Shown here: positions 7,228 through 15,734 of the stretch, piece after piece
Numbering within the stretch: the first letter of the stretch is position 1
Layout of the letters: each line of letters starts with the position of its first letter
NCBI RefSeq assembly: GCF_000019185.1
Contig: NC_010334.1
Location: 4,926,001-4,990,000 of the forward strand
Direction of reading: 5' to 3'
DNA from: Shewanella halifaxensis HAW-EB4
GTDB lineage: Bacteria > Pseudomonadota > Gammaproteobacteria > Enterobacterales > Shewanellaceae
Length of the DNA stretch: 64,000 bases
Notes under the pieces: model-generated
What the model saw: the letters and a program-made list of their open reading frames with translations, nothing else
Told to the model about the DNA's origin: nothing
Databases searched by the model: none
Made by a program: the position numbers and the translations under genes

Positions 7228-7587
7228 ATGGATAATCTGACTACTTATTCCGCAGTTCTAGGCTCAATCATTGCTAGTAGGCGTAAAGCTTTAATAAAAG
7301 AACAAGCCGAAATAGCAGCCCAGCTTGGGATTTCTCAAGCTTCATATAGCCGACTTGAGAGTGGAAAGTCTTCAATGAGCACTGACCAAATATTCCTTAC
7401 TTGCAATGCATTGCAGATTAGTCCTAGCGAACTTTTTATGCATGTTGAAAAATCAATAGATTCTTTAAAATCTAATGGTTACCGAGTAATTGCGCAGACA
7501 AGGGGAAGTCTAGAGTCGGATACTGGGAAGATAGTTGTAGGCGCGGCTCTTGGTGCTCTTTTGGTCGGAATTCTATCAAAGCGATAA
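7228..7587 (+). CDS. XRE-family HTH regulator with C-terminal membrane segment
   Basis: A 119-aa protein. Residues ~10-66 form a Cro/C1-type helix-turn-helix (IASRRKALIKEQAEIAAQLG, then ISQASYSRLESGKSSM). The last ~20 residues (KIVVGAALGALLVGILSKR) are a hydrophobic, glycine-rich helix ending in basic residues, a likely membrane anchor. XRE repressors rarely have one. The divergent LRAT-like neighbour has a similar hydrophobic tail, so the two may meet at the membrane. The operator-like palindrome lies just upstream. The start at 7228 is supported by the HTH spacing; the Shine-Dalgarno (AAGG) is about 8 bases upstream. Confidence 0.75.
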   Translation: MDNLTTYSAVLGSIIASRRKALIKEQAEIAAQLGISQASYSRLESGKSSMSTDQIFLTCNALQISPSELFMHVEKSIDSLKSNGYRVIAQTRGSLESDTGKIVVGAALGALLVGILSKR

Positions 7588-7633
7588 TTCATAACTCAAA
7601 TACATCGTCCTATTGGCGGGTGAGCTATGGGCT

Positions 7634-7663
7634 ACTTCCTGATAATTACTGTTACCGTTAAGT
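7634..7663 (+). repeat. 30-bp dif-like site 2
   Basis: Left arm ACTTCCTGATAA, centre TTACTG, right arm TTACCGTTAAGT. It matches site 1 in both outer and inner arm positions (ACTT...GATAA and TTA.CGTTAAGT). It separates the XRE module from the HEPN/ATPase module. Confidence 0.65.
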
Positions 7664-7857
7664 TGACTTTAACTCGCATAGAGTCACAGCACGTTTTGTG
7701 GACAAAAGCTTGTTGAAGCTAAGGCTCTAAAGCCTATGCTTCACATTACAATAAGTATGGCGATTGTAGTAGTTAACACAGTCTTAAGATTTGAGTAATA
7801 CAATATCCAAGCCTCGGCATTTCGCCTTAGACTCTATGCAGACTAAAATGCCAAGCG

Positions 7858-8694
7858 TTACGAATATCTCTTAAACGCTTGTTCTATCTTCGTTAGCTGA
7901 TAATAAAGGCTTGCGTCGAAGAAAACTTTACTCGACACCGTAAATGGACCAACAATCTTAATCATTAGTTCTTCTGGCGTAAGTGATTCAACTGGAGTTT
8001 TATCATCCCAAATAATTACACTACCTACGGCGACATCATACTTCCAATTACGATGAGCAGTAGCATTTCTCAACCAAGATATATCAGTATGAATTAATGA
8101 TGGATATTGCGTTTTTAGACTATCCACTTGTTTTAGCATAACACCTAGTTTCCCATCTGGAACCTTGTTTGATTTAGCCAAAAGATATTTGCAGGAAACT
8201 AAAAATGATAAGTATTTTTTATAGCTATCCTCTATGAGGGTTGGTGCTATCGTAATAATTTTTTTTGCTAACCTCTCTCCTTCTAAGCCATCAAGCTGTA
8301 AGACTAAGCAGGAACTCTCTAGCATATTGTCTGTTGAGTTTAAAATGTCAGATTGTACTATCAACTCTGAAGCCTTATTTGTTTCAACTGCATCCACATC
8401 AACAAATAACTGCAATAATTCATTAAACTCCTGAACGCTTGCATTTTTATTTTTAATTGCTAAGGTTTGTTCTTCTAGGTTGGAAACAATGGATGACAGA
8501 ATAGACTCTGGAGAAGAAAACATTTCTAAAAATGTTGGCGCTGCTTCCTTTAAAAAGTCTTCATCAATTTCTAACGAATTTTCAAAGCACTTAATAAATT
8601 TTGAAAGCGATGATAACGGAGCTTCGATATCAATAAACTTATTTGATTCGAGTTCTTCCAAAACTATGTTCAACTCTTCTGTTTCTTTAAACAT
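7858..8694 (-). CDS. Putative HEPN-domain protein
   Basis: A 278-aa, mostly helical protein without known close family. Near residue 209 it has LRNATAHRNWKYD, where R209-N-x3-H214 fits the R-x4-6-H catalytic motif of HEPN ribonucleases. The preceding helices are long and acidic. Many HEPN proteins are RNA-cutting toxins or anti-phage effectors. Here the neighbour upstream on the same strand is a P-loop ATPase, but a terminator hairpin and ~245 more bases lie between them, so it probably has its own promoter. A nuclease role is an inference from one motif and helical content. Confidence 0.5.
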   Translation of the reverse strand: MFKETEELNIVLEELESNKFIDIEAPLSSLSKFIKCFENSLEIDEDFLKEAAPTFLEMFSSPESILSSIVSNLEEQTLAIKNKNASVQEFNELLQLFVDVDAVETNKASELIVQSDILNSTDNMLESSCLVLQLDGLEGERLAKKIITIAPTLIEDSYKKYLSFLVSCKYLLAKSNKVPDGKLGVMLKQVDSLKTQYPSLIHTDISWLRNATAHRNWKYDVAVGSVIIWDDKTPVESLTPEELMIKIVGPFTVSSKVFFDASLYYQLTKIEQAFKRYS

Positions 8695-8933
8695 TGTAAC
8701 CTCAGAGAACTATAACACCAAAACAGCGATTTACCCGCAAGAGAATGCCGAGCAACTAATTGATAATAAATAGTATATCTAGTCATCGGCAAGTGTTCAA
8801 TGTCCTATTTGTTTACTCAAGACAATTAAGATGTTCGGGGGCAGATCTTATATTTTGGCTATTCTTTAGCGCATGTATGGCAAACGTAATTAGCTGAAGA
8901 CCACTCAGTCTGGAGAGTTAACACACTTTGGGC

Positions 8934-8964
8934 AAAAATGAGTCAGCGTAGATCTCGCTGACTC
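8934..8964 (-). terminator. Terminator of the P-loop ATPase gene
   Basis: GAGTCAGCG and CGCTGACTC form a perfect 9-bp stem around TAGATCT. On the minus strand the stem is followed by ATTTTTG, giving a rho-independent terminator about 90 bp after the ATPase stop. The rest of 8695-9053 carries no recognisable gene and should hold the promoter of the HEPN-like gene. Confidence 0.65.
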
Positions 8965-9053
8965 GAAGTTGGACAAAAACGATTTACGGTCACTGAGCTA
9001 AACCGTTTCTATCAGATTAGAAAAAGAATCTTAAGTTCTTGTCAGCTATCTTG

Positions 9054-10508
9054 TTAACCGTTGATATTTAGATACTTTCGATAGCTTGGGTGCACAGTCC
9101 AAGTAAGATCATTATTTCGGTTTTGCTGAGAATAAAATAGATCTGGATCATCAGTATAATATGTAAATTTCTGAGAGCTATCAGGCAGCTTAGATATCAA
9201 ACCAATTTTGTATACAAAGTGTCCTAAGTCGATAAGTTCACAGTATGGTTTACCGTCAATAACAGGAATGTCTGACGCATCTCGCCCTTTTATAAACTTA
9301 CTATCCAATATCATTTCCAACTCTGAAAAAGTATACTCTTTTTGACCTGCTCTAAATGAATCGATCAAGTTTTCCAGTTCAGGAAATTGGTGTTGATGTT
9401 CTTTTATCAAATCATCACGTCGATTTTGACCATATTTTGTCAAAACCTCATTAAACTGATTCAAGGACACTTTGCAACGACTCTTATGAGCCTGAATTGA
9501 AGCCATTCTACATAATTGCCCCATAGAACGAGGACGGTGATTGGAAAATGCGTTAATCGCATCAAAAACAGGTGCTTCTTTTCCCGCCCATTTTATAGGA
9601 CTAATAAATATCAGTTGGAATAGTTTGTTATAGTCTCGGTCGTACTTATACTTTGCCTCGAGAGACAAGGGGTGCTTTCTTTGAACATAAGAAAGTATTT
9701 TCTTCGCTAGCATCTCTCTCATCTGTTTTTTTGTCCAAACAATATTTACAATGTATTGATCCCATTTATCAAGGTCTTCTACATGTCTTAAGTTTGTCCA
9801 GACATCAGAGCGCACTGTTGCTCTGACATTCAAGTTTTTGACATCAAAACAAAGTCCACGGACTGCACTGAAGAAAGAGCTGATTCGATACTGAAAATCT
9901 TCACTGTCTATATATTTTGCGTCAATATCATCAACCAGTAGCCATACTTTTTTGTCACTATTTTCTTCTAAATAGTTGTTAAGAAGATTTTCTAATTTTT
10001 CCGGTTGAAACCCTTGAGTTTCAGAACCAAGTACAGGGATTTTACCTTTTATTCGAGATATGAGCCCACCAATTAAGTTTTTGCTCTTCATTCCTTCTAG
10101 TTCAGAGATCTCGACCATCGACATTTCGTCACTAGTTAAAGCGAAGTTAATGGTCTTACCTATATGGATGTTAATTTCCTTACAGATAATTTGCTTCCAA
10201 TAATTTTCAAGGTATGCAGAGTCCTTACCATTAAAGTCCCCTAACCCAAGCAATGAGTTTCCCGTAACACGAATAACTATTGGACTGTTATATTCCTTTT
10301 TAAATGCCAAGTCATAATCAAGTTTTGACAATAGGGTTGACTTACCCATACCTTTTCTAGCGTTTACCACGCATAAACGATGCTCATCATCATAAAAATC
10401 ATCAAATTCATCATTTTCAATAAAGTATGAGTTCAATACTTCCAGAGATTCATCCTCGCCAGCATCGTTACCAAATAACGATCTATCATTCAACTTGAGC
10501 CTTAACAT
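9054..10508 (-). CDS. P-loop ATPase of defence-island type
   Basis: A 484-aa protein. The N-terminal NTPase domain shows Walker A NARKGMGKST (about 49-58) and Walker B KKVWLLVDDIDAKY (about 187-199, with two acidic residues). The C-terminal half looks like winged-helix/effector sequence without a motif I can name. The overall look is of the Sll1717-like P-loop ATPases, often found in defence islands; this assignment is tentative. The ATG at 10508 is chosen because the longer frame starts with TTG at 10544; AGGAAG lies 12 bases upstream. It shares a module with the HEPN-motif protein, bounded by 30-bp sites at 7634 and 10881. Confidence 0.6.
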   Translation of the reverse strand: MLRLKLNDRSLFGNDAGEDESLEVLNSYFIENDEFDDFYDDEHRLCVVNARKGMGKSTLLSKLDYDLAFKKEYNSPIVIRVTGNSLLGLGDFNGKDSAYLENYWKQIICKEINIHIGKTINFALTSDEMSMVEISELEGMKSKNLIGGLISRIKGKIPVLGSETQGFQPEKLENLLNNYLEENSDKKVWLLVDDIDAKYIDSEDFQYRISSFFSAVRGLCFDVKNLNVRATVRSDVWTNLRHVEDLDKWDQYIVNIVWTKKQMREMLAKKILSYVQRKHPLSLEAKYKYDRDYNKLFQLIFISPIKWAGKEAPVFDAINAFSNHRPRSMGQLCRMASIQAHKSRCKVSLNQFNEVLTKYGQNRRDDLIKEHQHQFPELENLIDSFRAGQKEYTFSELEMILDSKFIKGRDASDIPVIDGKPYCELIDLGHFVYKIGLISKLPDSSQKFTYYTDDPDLFYSQQNRNNDLTWTVHPSYRKYLNING

Positions 10509-10744
10509 ATATACACGACACTTCCTAATAACAACTAATTTCAATACTATATACTCAAAAGGTTCTGTTGCATATTGCGCTAAAATAGATAACGAATGAC
10601 GTGGATTCCCCTCCCGAGGAACTGCCTCGCTTTAGGTGTTAGCACCGCGACCACCAAAATTGTACCTTGAACTAAAAATGCTTGCATTGATGTTAGGTCG
10701 CCTGCTCTAGTGTTTATCACTGAGCTAAGTAGCTAATAAAACTT

Positions 10745-10796
10745 TGCCATCAAGCCTTGGTGTGCATGTAATTGCGTCAAATTAGTCTTGATGGCA
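10745..10796. other. Inverted repeat in the 10.5-11.0 kb gap
   Basis: TGCCATCAAG (10745-10754) is exactly complementary to CTTGATGGCA (10787-10796), with 32 bases between. The ~530-bp gap 10509-11040 otherwise holds the AGAACA/TGTTCT palindrome near 10835-10848, a 30-bp site, and no gene I can support. Role unknown. Confidence 0.35.
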
Positions 10797-10880
10797 TTAG
10801 TATTAATAGGGAAAACAAGAATACGCTATCGATGTAGAACATTTGTTCTAAGTGATATAGGGCATAAGTGAGTCACATCA

Positions 10881-10910
10881 ATACCATGATAATTGTCGTT
10901 ACCATTAAGT
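10881..10910 (+). repeat. 30-bp dif-like site 3
   Basis: Left arm ATACCATGATAA, centre TTGTCG, right arm TTACCATTAAGT, then TGGC as after site 1. It separates the HEPN/ATPase module from the DUF6884 module. Confidence 0.55.
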
Positions 10911-11040
10911 TGGCACCACTACATGACTAACCCTGTACCTCAGTGCTTGTGATAAGGCCGCTTTCAACTAGAATTGATGGTTCACCATCTCTTCCAGCCA
11001 AAGGTCTTGCTTAACGCACTACAGATTAGAGGTCATCCCA

Positions 11041-11454
11041 ATGAAAAAAATAATCTTGATTTCATGTGTGAGCAAAAAGGTCGAATATACAACTACAGCA
11101 AGAGAGCTCTACATTAGCACTCTTTTCAAACTAAACCTCCGATATGCTGAACAGCTAAGACCTGATAATATTTTTATTCTGTCAGCTAAGTATGGCCTCC
11201 TACCGTTAAACGAAGAAGTTGAACCTTATGAGTTAACACTTAATACAATGAGTTCAAATGACATAAAAACATGGGCAGGTGGAGTATTACAGCAACTCTC
11301 AGACAGGTACAAAATGGATGCATGCCATTTCACCTTTTTAGCTGGAGAGAAATACAGGAAGCATTTGATTTCACACACACCACATTCAGATATTCCCCTT
11401 CAAGGGCTTCGTATCGGTGAGCAGCTTCAAAAACTAAAAGGCCTAATATCATGA
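11041..11454 (+). CDS. DUF6884-family protein
   Basis: A 137-aa protein that fits the DUF6884 pattern throughout: ISCVSKKVE at the start, ARELYISTLFK, FILSAKYGLLPLNEEVEPYE and an LAGEKYRKHL stretch before the final GLRIGEQLQKL. The family is linked to mobile and defence loci, and its relatives include YaaA-like and DpdA-linked domains; the biochemical activity is not established to my knowledge. The start follows AGAGGTCATCCC. The stop overlaps the next gene in ATGA, so the pair is translationally coupled. Confidence 0.75.
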   Translation: MKKIILISCVSKKVEYTTTARELYISTLFKLNLRYAEQLRPDNIFILSAKYGLLPLNEEVEPYELTLNTMSSNDIKTWAGGVLQQLSDRYKMDACHFTFLAGEKYRKHLISHTPHSDIPLQGLRIGEQLQKLKGLIS

Positions 11455-12115
11455 GTTGTGAATGTGAAGTGCTTCACCATATAGCAAACAGTCTAGAAAG
11501 ACATAGCTTCCCATGTGATAGTGACAACATTCCCCGTAATGGAGTTTACTTTTTATTTCAAAGAGGCGAGAAATCTCACCAAGCCGATAGAGTTGTGCGG
11601 GTTGGTACTCATACTGGCGATAACCAACTGCAATCCAGACTGAAACAGCACTTCAATCAAGAAAATAAAGATAGAAGCATTTTTAGAAAAAATATTGGTA
11701 GAGCTCTCCTCAGCAAAAGCAATGATGCCTTCCTAAAGCACTGGGAACTTGATCTTACGCAAGGAAGGCAAAAGACGAGTACGGCCCCCTGATTGACTTC
11801 GACTACCAAAAAGCCATTGAACACCAAGTGAGTCTCTATATAAGAGAGAATTTTACTTGTTCAACATTTCCAATAGCAAGTAAAGAGGAGAGGCTAAATA
11901 TAGAGTCAAAACTCATTTCAACACTATCGTGGTGCGAGGAGTGTAAACCCTCCTCCGATTGGCTAGGAAACTGCTCACCTAAAAGTAAGATAGTTCAGAG
12001 CGGGCTATGGTTGGTGAACGAACTATACAAAACCCAAATGACACCTGATGAAGTCAATAACCTGTCTGAAAAAATCAAAGCCGATAAACTAGTGTTTCTA
12101 TCAAGTAATCAATAG
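11451..12115 (+). pseudogene. GIY-YIG-like nuclease gene, split by a frameshift
   Basis: The first frame gives NGVYFLFQRGE and RVVRVGTHTG, a GIY-YIG-like pair, then runs into a stop at 11790. From about 11769 the -1 frame continues sensibly (KDEYGPLIDFDYQKAIEHQ) and stays open to 12115 with further conserved-looking sequence. One deleted base near the AAAA run at 11770-11773 explains both halves; the intact protein would be about 221 aa. Coupling to DUF6884 by ATGA suggests a two-gene unit. It could be a real inactivation, a sequencing error or, less likely, programmed frameshifting. Confidence 0.65.
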
Positions 12116-12214
12116 CAATTGAATAGTTAAATTTAATCAGTTTTTCAATATCTAGCCTCAAGTGACTCAATCTTTACTACAATATGTAAACGTACAAAAA
12201 TCTGGCAGTCACAT

Positions 12215-12619
12215 ATGGGTGTTGTATATTATTTCGGCATTGGATCGCTTGCTTTTGTCATCATAGTCATACTTATTATGAAAAATAGTTTTAACGCCAA
12301 ATGTATGAAAGTAGCGATGAAAGCCTTAGAAATCACTATTGAGCCATTTGATCTTTCCGCTGGTGAATACTTACCAGCTCCTCCAACAATGAAGGTAATG
12401 CTTCTTGGGTTTCTATCGGCACGGGATCTAAAGCAGATACTAATCAATGTGTTTGACTTCTCGACCCCTGAACTAGGCGCATACTATATGTTAGATCAAT
12501 TAAGTGAGGCATTTGAAGCCGAATCAAAAAAAGAGATGGCTGCATGGTTTGGTAGAGCGAGAGACAGACTTACTGAAAATTTCAATAAGTCTGTTCGAGA
12601 GATGCTTATGAAGAGCTAG
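12215..12619 (+). CDS. Hypothetical membrane-anchored protein, 134 aa
   Basis: Not recognised. One N-terminal transmembrane helix (FGIGSLAFVIIVILIMK) is followed by a short basic stretch, so the remaining ~105 residues are probably cytoplasmic. That part is helical, with alternating acidic and basic residues (LSEAFEAESKKEMAAWFGRARDR). No Shine-Dalgarno is obvious. It is the last gene before the 30-bp site at 12688, so it belongs to the DUF6884 module. Confidence 0.5.
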   Translation: MGVVYYFGIGSLAFVIIVILIMKNSFNAKCMKVAMKALEITIEPFDLSAGEYLPAPPTMKVMLLGFLSARDLKQILINVFDFSTPELGAYYMLDQLSEAFEAESKKEMAAWFGRARDRLTENFNKSVREMLMKS

Positions 12620-12687
12620 TAGAATAGGCTAGTGGGGGCCGAGATCCTCCCTCTGAGGTCATACAAACATAATCAACTTACCTATCA

Positions 12688-12717
12688 AAACCACGTTAAT
12701 AACGATTACTGTTAAGT
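12688..12717 (+). repeat. 30-bp dif-like site 4
   Basis: Left arm AAACCACGTTAA, centre TAACGA, right arm TTACTGTTAAGT. The left arm is the most diverged outside but ends GTTAA like site 5. The right-arm end overlaps the strong hairpin at 12714-12743. Confidence 0.5.
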
Positions 12718-12743
12718 CAGTGGTAAACGATTACCACTGACTT
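12714..12743. terminator. Perfect 13-bp hairpin overlapping site 4
   Basis: AAGTCAGTGGTAA and TTACCACTGACTT are exact complements around ACGA. It lies between converging genes (12215 plus, 12762 minus), which fits a terminator, although T-runs are short. Its start coincides with the last four bases of the 30-bp site. Confidence 0.5.
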
Positions 12744-12761
12744 AAAGCTTACTATACCCTT

Positions 12762-13136
12762 CTATCGTATTGGCACCCCGTTCAACTCTAAGTGGCTAAT
12801 TATCGATCCTTTTGAGCGACCAAACTCTCTAGACAACCGGGAGACTGGACGCCCCCCTGTATAATCATTAATTAATTTTTTAGTATCAGCATTCGACCAA
12901 GGGAGTCCATGATTTCTTGCTTTACCATTGACTATATTTATCAACACTTTATCTTGCGACCTTAAATATGATTTCTCACTAAGATTTTTTGCAACTAAAT
13001 GTATGCAGACTTTTACAGCTTCAAGCACTTCTGGCTCATGAAAAATATCTTCCTTTCTCAATGTTCTCCGTGAGTATGGGTTCATTCCATCGGCAATATA
13101 CTTCAGTGTTTCTAACGCGATATCTGTCTTCATCAT
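12762..13136 (-). CDS. Small HTH protein with Myb-like C-terminus
   Basis: A 124-aa protein. The C-terminal part (LPWSNADTKKLINDYTGG, then PVSRLSREFGRSKGSIISHL) follows the W-x4-D-x2-L pattern of Myb/SANT-type helix-turn-helix segments that end in R-x-x-G-S-I. The N-terminal half is helical and not recognised. The ATG at 13136 is chosen, with AAGG 6 bases upstream. It is downstream of the Rep-like gene on the same strand, so may be transcribed with it; a regulatory role is inferred. Confidence 0.55.
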   Translation of the reverse strand: MMKTDIALETLKYIADGMNPYSRRTLRKEDIFHEPEVLEAVKVCIHLVAKNLSEKSYLRSQDKVLINIVNGKARNHGLPWSNADTKKLINDYTGGRPVSRLSREFGRSKGSIISHLELNGVPIR

Positions 13137-13210
13137 CAATGCCTTTATCTAATTTTTTAATTATTAATCTCTACTTTGAGGCTGTCTTTAACTGTCAGAC
13201 TCGCCAATTA

Positions 13211-14401
13211 TCAGGCAAGGAGCTTTGCTCTTACTTCACACAACATGTATCTGATAAGCTTATTGAACATGGTTTCATTGATATCTAACTGGCATTGCTT
13301 GAGTATCTTGGTTAGCTTCACTCTATCTGTATTATTTTTAGTACGTCTAAGGGCTGCAATACCAAAGTATTTTACAATTTCCCAATCTTGAGTACCTTCA
13401 CCTAGTAACGTACTTAACTTGTCAGTGTCGTAGGCAAACAAGCCTGTATAAAGGTCTGCCCCCACTTCAATATCCTTCAACTTAAGACCTTTAACGGATT
13501 TCACGTTATATGGTCTAATTGTCATTTCCAACCTAGTACATACTTTATTGCTATCCACTCCACGTTTAACTCGCTCAGCATTTTTATTGTAAACCTGTAC
13601 CCTACGTGACTTATTAGCTCCAGTAATCTTGGTCTCTACAACTCCATTAGCGCTAAAAAAGGCTTTATAGGATGAACTTTTATCAAGGTTAATGGTGGTG
13701 TCACCAACGAAGTAACCATCACTGTCAAACGTAACATCGACTCTAGTTACATTTGATTTCAGTATTCGATTTTTAAAGTGTCTACCGCACAACTTCTTAA
13801 GCTTTTTAACAAGTACTCTTAAGTCTTTCTCTTGGTAATTAGATGGGTTATAACTGAGCTTTAATTCCTTTATCTTTTTTGAAATAGGCTTAATAAGGAG
13901 CTGTAAACTACTAAATTGCTCAGCTTCAATTGAAAATGATTTATTGAATTTCACTCCCTTCGCATTTGCGTGTGAATGTTGCTTTACCCTGACTAAGCGC
14001 ATCTCTTCCTCAATCAATATAGAATGCAAACGTTTACTTTCAGAGCGAGACAGTGGAATAGTTATTTCAATTTTATCTAGAAACAAATCAGCAAAGATAT
14101 CGGGACTTGCAAATTTGCAAGACAGCGAGCTGTAGTCAGAAGAGCTTGTTCCAAGCTCTTGATACGATGTTGAAGTCGCTGTAGTTACTACTACCGTAGA
14201 CTTTGCTGGCTTATATTCTTTGTAGCTGCTTAACGTGTCATGGGCAACTTCTGACATAAGTACGCTGTCAAAATTACTCAGGTTAGAGTTATGGATGCTA
14301 ATTAGATCATCAAGTGTGATATTAGCCATTGTATGCTTAACATGATCAATGACAGTGATGTTATAGTCAGATTTAGCGGTATCTGCTAGTAGTTTTTTCA
14401 T
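13211..14401 (-). CDS. Rolling-circle Rep-like initiator (Rep_trans-like)
   Basis: A 396-aa protein whose central part resembles Replication initiation factor (Rep_trans, PF02486) proteins of filamentous phages and rolling-circle plasmids. TRVDVTFDSDGYFVGD corresponds to the family's R-x-D segment. RRVQVYNKNAERVKRG then CTRLEMTIRP corresponds to the Y-x-K / R-x-E segment, where a tyrosine would attack the origin. The N-terminal ~100 residues are Ser/Thr-rich and unlike the family. Palindromes at 14106 and 14420 (TTGCAAATTTGCAA) lie inside and just upstream of the gene and could be origin or operator. The module suggests replication of an excised form; the assignment is by pattern only. Confidence 0.5.
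   Translation of the reverse strand: MKKLLADTAKSDYNITVIDHVKHTMANITLDDLISIHNSNLSNFDSVLMSEVAHDTLSSYKEYKPAKSTVVVTTATSTSYQELGTSSSDYSSLSCKFASPDIFADLFLDKIEITIPLSRSESKRLHSILIEEEMRLVRVKQHSHANAKGVKFNKSFSIEAEQFSSLQLLIKPISKKIKELKLSYNPSNYQEKDLRVLVKKLKKLCGRHFKNRILKSNVTRVDVTFDSDGYFVGDTTINLDKSSSYKAFFSANGVVETKITGANKSRRVQVYNKNAERVKRGVDSNKVCTRLEMTIRPYNVKSVKGLKLKDIEVGADLYTGLFAYDTDKLSTLLGEGTQDWEIVKYFGIAALRRTKNNTDRVKLTKILKQCQLDINETMFNKLIRYMLCEVRAKLLA
14106..14121. repeat. 16-bp palindrome inside the Rep-like gene
   Basis: CTTGCAAATTTGCAAG is a perfect palindrome. The same sequence bar its first base lies upstream of this gene at 14420-14434. A 14-bp palindrome occurring twice within 330 bp is unlikely to be chance. 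Confidence 0.5.
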
Positions 14402-14419
14402 TCATAAGTCTCTTATTAG

Positions 14420-14434
14420 TTGCAAATTTGCAAG
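14420..14434. promoter_or_regulatory. Palindrome upstream of the Rep-like gene
   Basis: TTGCAAATTTGCAAG lies 18 bp before the Rep-like ATG on the minus strand. It repeats the intragenic palindrome at 14106. Placement fits an autoregulatory operator or an initiator-binding site. Confidence 0.45.
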
Positions 14435-14480
14435 TGTCAGATCTAGAGTGACGTGCGCTTATAATCTCCCTTATAAAACG

Positions 14481-15473
14481 CTAATTTTCTAGCTCTTCAA
14501 CAGCTTCTACTAACAAGCGAGCCCGTTTTTTCATTTCATTAATGCTCTCAGGGCTATACTCAGTCAAACACTTCGAGACAGATTTAGTTTTCTCCCAGTA
14601 ATCAGTTAAGCTTTCCAAGGCTGTACCTACATTAATATTCCTCTTAGTCGTCTCTACTCCACTTTTATCTATAAAAGGTAAAATAGAGTCAACACGTTCA
14701 TACTCTTCAATAGCACCACTCTCGATAGTTTGACAAAGAACCTCACTTTGAAGAGCTACTTTGTTGACGTCATTAATCAATTTACCAGTAACTTTCTTAA
14801 TAGATTTGTTCTCAGCAACTATTCTGTTGCATTCCTCATAAATATTCTGGAGATGCAAGTCACCACTTTCAGATCGGATAATTGAGTAACTGTTGAGAAC
14901 GAGATCATTTTCATCACCAAGATCACTCAAACATTGTCGGTTCTCTAGTTCATGAATAGAGATCACCCCAAACTTTAAAAGTACCAATGTTTGTACATTT
15001 CTAAGTGTCTTTGATACTTCGTAATCGGCAAAGTTAAAATATTTTTCAAAGTATGCTCTTTGGGTCATTCCAATTGTCTGAGGTAAATCTAGCTCCACTG
15101 ACATATATATAACGATACGTTTAAACTTTAATGCTTCATTACAAAGTCTCCCCCATTTTGAAATTCTTTCATCTGATAAATAAGTTCTATTATTTTCTAA
15201 ATTCACTAGACCATGGAGCACTGAGCTTAATAATGAGCTTTCGCCTCCCTTAGCTGATATTAGTCCCCCTTCCTCAATACTGACTTTAGAAATAGCCAAA
15301 GTCTGTTCACTAATAACCTCGTACTCAACCTGCCTAACATTTCCGTCACAATCAATGTCGGTTGTACTGTCAATTGATGGACAAATGCTCCCGAAACCTC
15401 GGCGTTGCTTTGTAGCTTTATTAGAGTTTTGTACTTTCTTTTTCGTTTGCTTATTGTCATTAATAGTTGGCAT
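14481..15473 (-). CDS. Hypothetical protein, 330 aa, in the Rep-like module
   Basis: Not recognised. A charged, helical, soluble protein with a lysine-rich N-terminus (NDNKQTKKKVQNSNKATKQR), suggesting nucleic-acid contact. The C-terminus is a basic/acidic helix (MKKRARLLVEAVEELEN). It is 80 bp upstream of the Rep-like gene on the same strand, so the two are probably co-transcribed. A partner in replication or partition is possible, but no ParB or KorB motif can be seen. Confidence 0.5.
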   Translation of the reverse strand: MPTINDNKQTKKKVQNSNKATKQRRGFGSICPSIDSTTDIDCDGNVRQVEYEVISEQTLAISKVSIEEGGLISAKGGESSLLSSVLHGLVNLENNRTYLSDERISKWGRLCNEALKFKRIVIYMSVELDLPQTIGMTQRAYFEKYFNFADYEVSKTLRNVQTLVLLKFGVISIHELENRQCLSDLGDENDLVLNSYSIIRSESGDLHLQNIYEECNRIVAENKSIKKVTGKLINDVNKVALQSEVLCQTIESGAIEEYERVDSILPFIDKSGVETTKRNINVGTALESLTDYWEKTKSVSKCLTEYSPESINEMKKRARLLVEAVEELEN

Positions 15474-15517
15474 TATTATCCTCTTTATTTTGTCTGTAGA
15501 ACTCCTTTAAACAACTA

Positions 15518-15533
15518 CTATTTTATAAAATAG
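15518..15533. promoter_or_regulatory. Perfect 16-bp palindrome in divergent promoter region
   Basis: CTATTTTATAAAATAG lies 45 bp upstream of the 330-aa gene and 200 bp before the divergent gene at 15735. This is a candidate operator; no other feature is seen in 15474-15734. Confidence 0.4.
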
Positions 15534-15734
15534 CTAACAATAATCACGGCATAGCAGCCGGAAACCAATGATAAAAAGCACCTAGAAAAATAAACCTAAC
15601 CAGCTGAATCAAAAGATAATTCCCTAGTAAGCTCTTTTCTAGTCTAGTATTTTTTTTAACTATTACTTGCGAAGCCTTATTATCTATGGCCTCATGAGAC
15701 AACTAAGAGTAAAACTCACGCCTAATGGATATCT

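Noticed and set aside
11760..11800. Programmed -1 frameshift in the GIY-YIG-like gene
   Set aside because: Only four A bases and no clear X-XXY-YYZ heptamer or downstream structure; a one-base loss is simpler. Not fully excluded.
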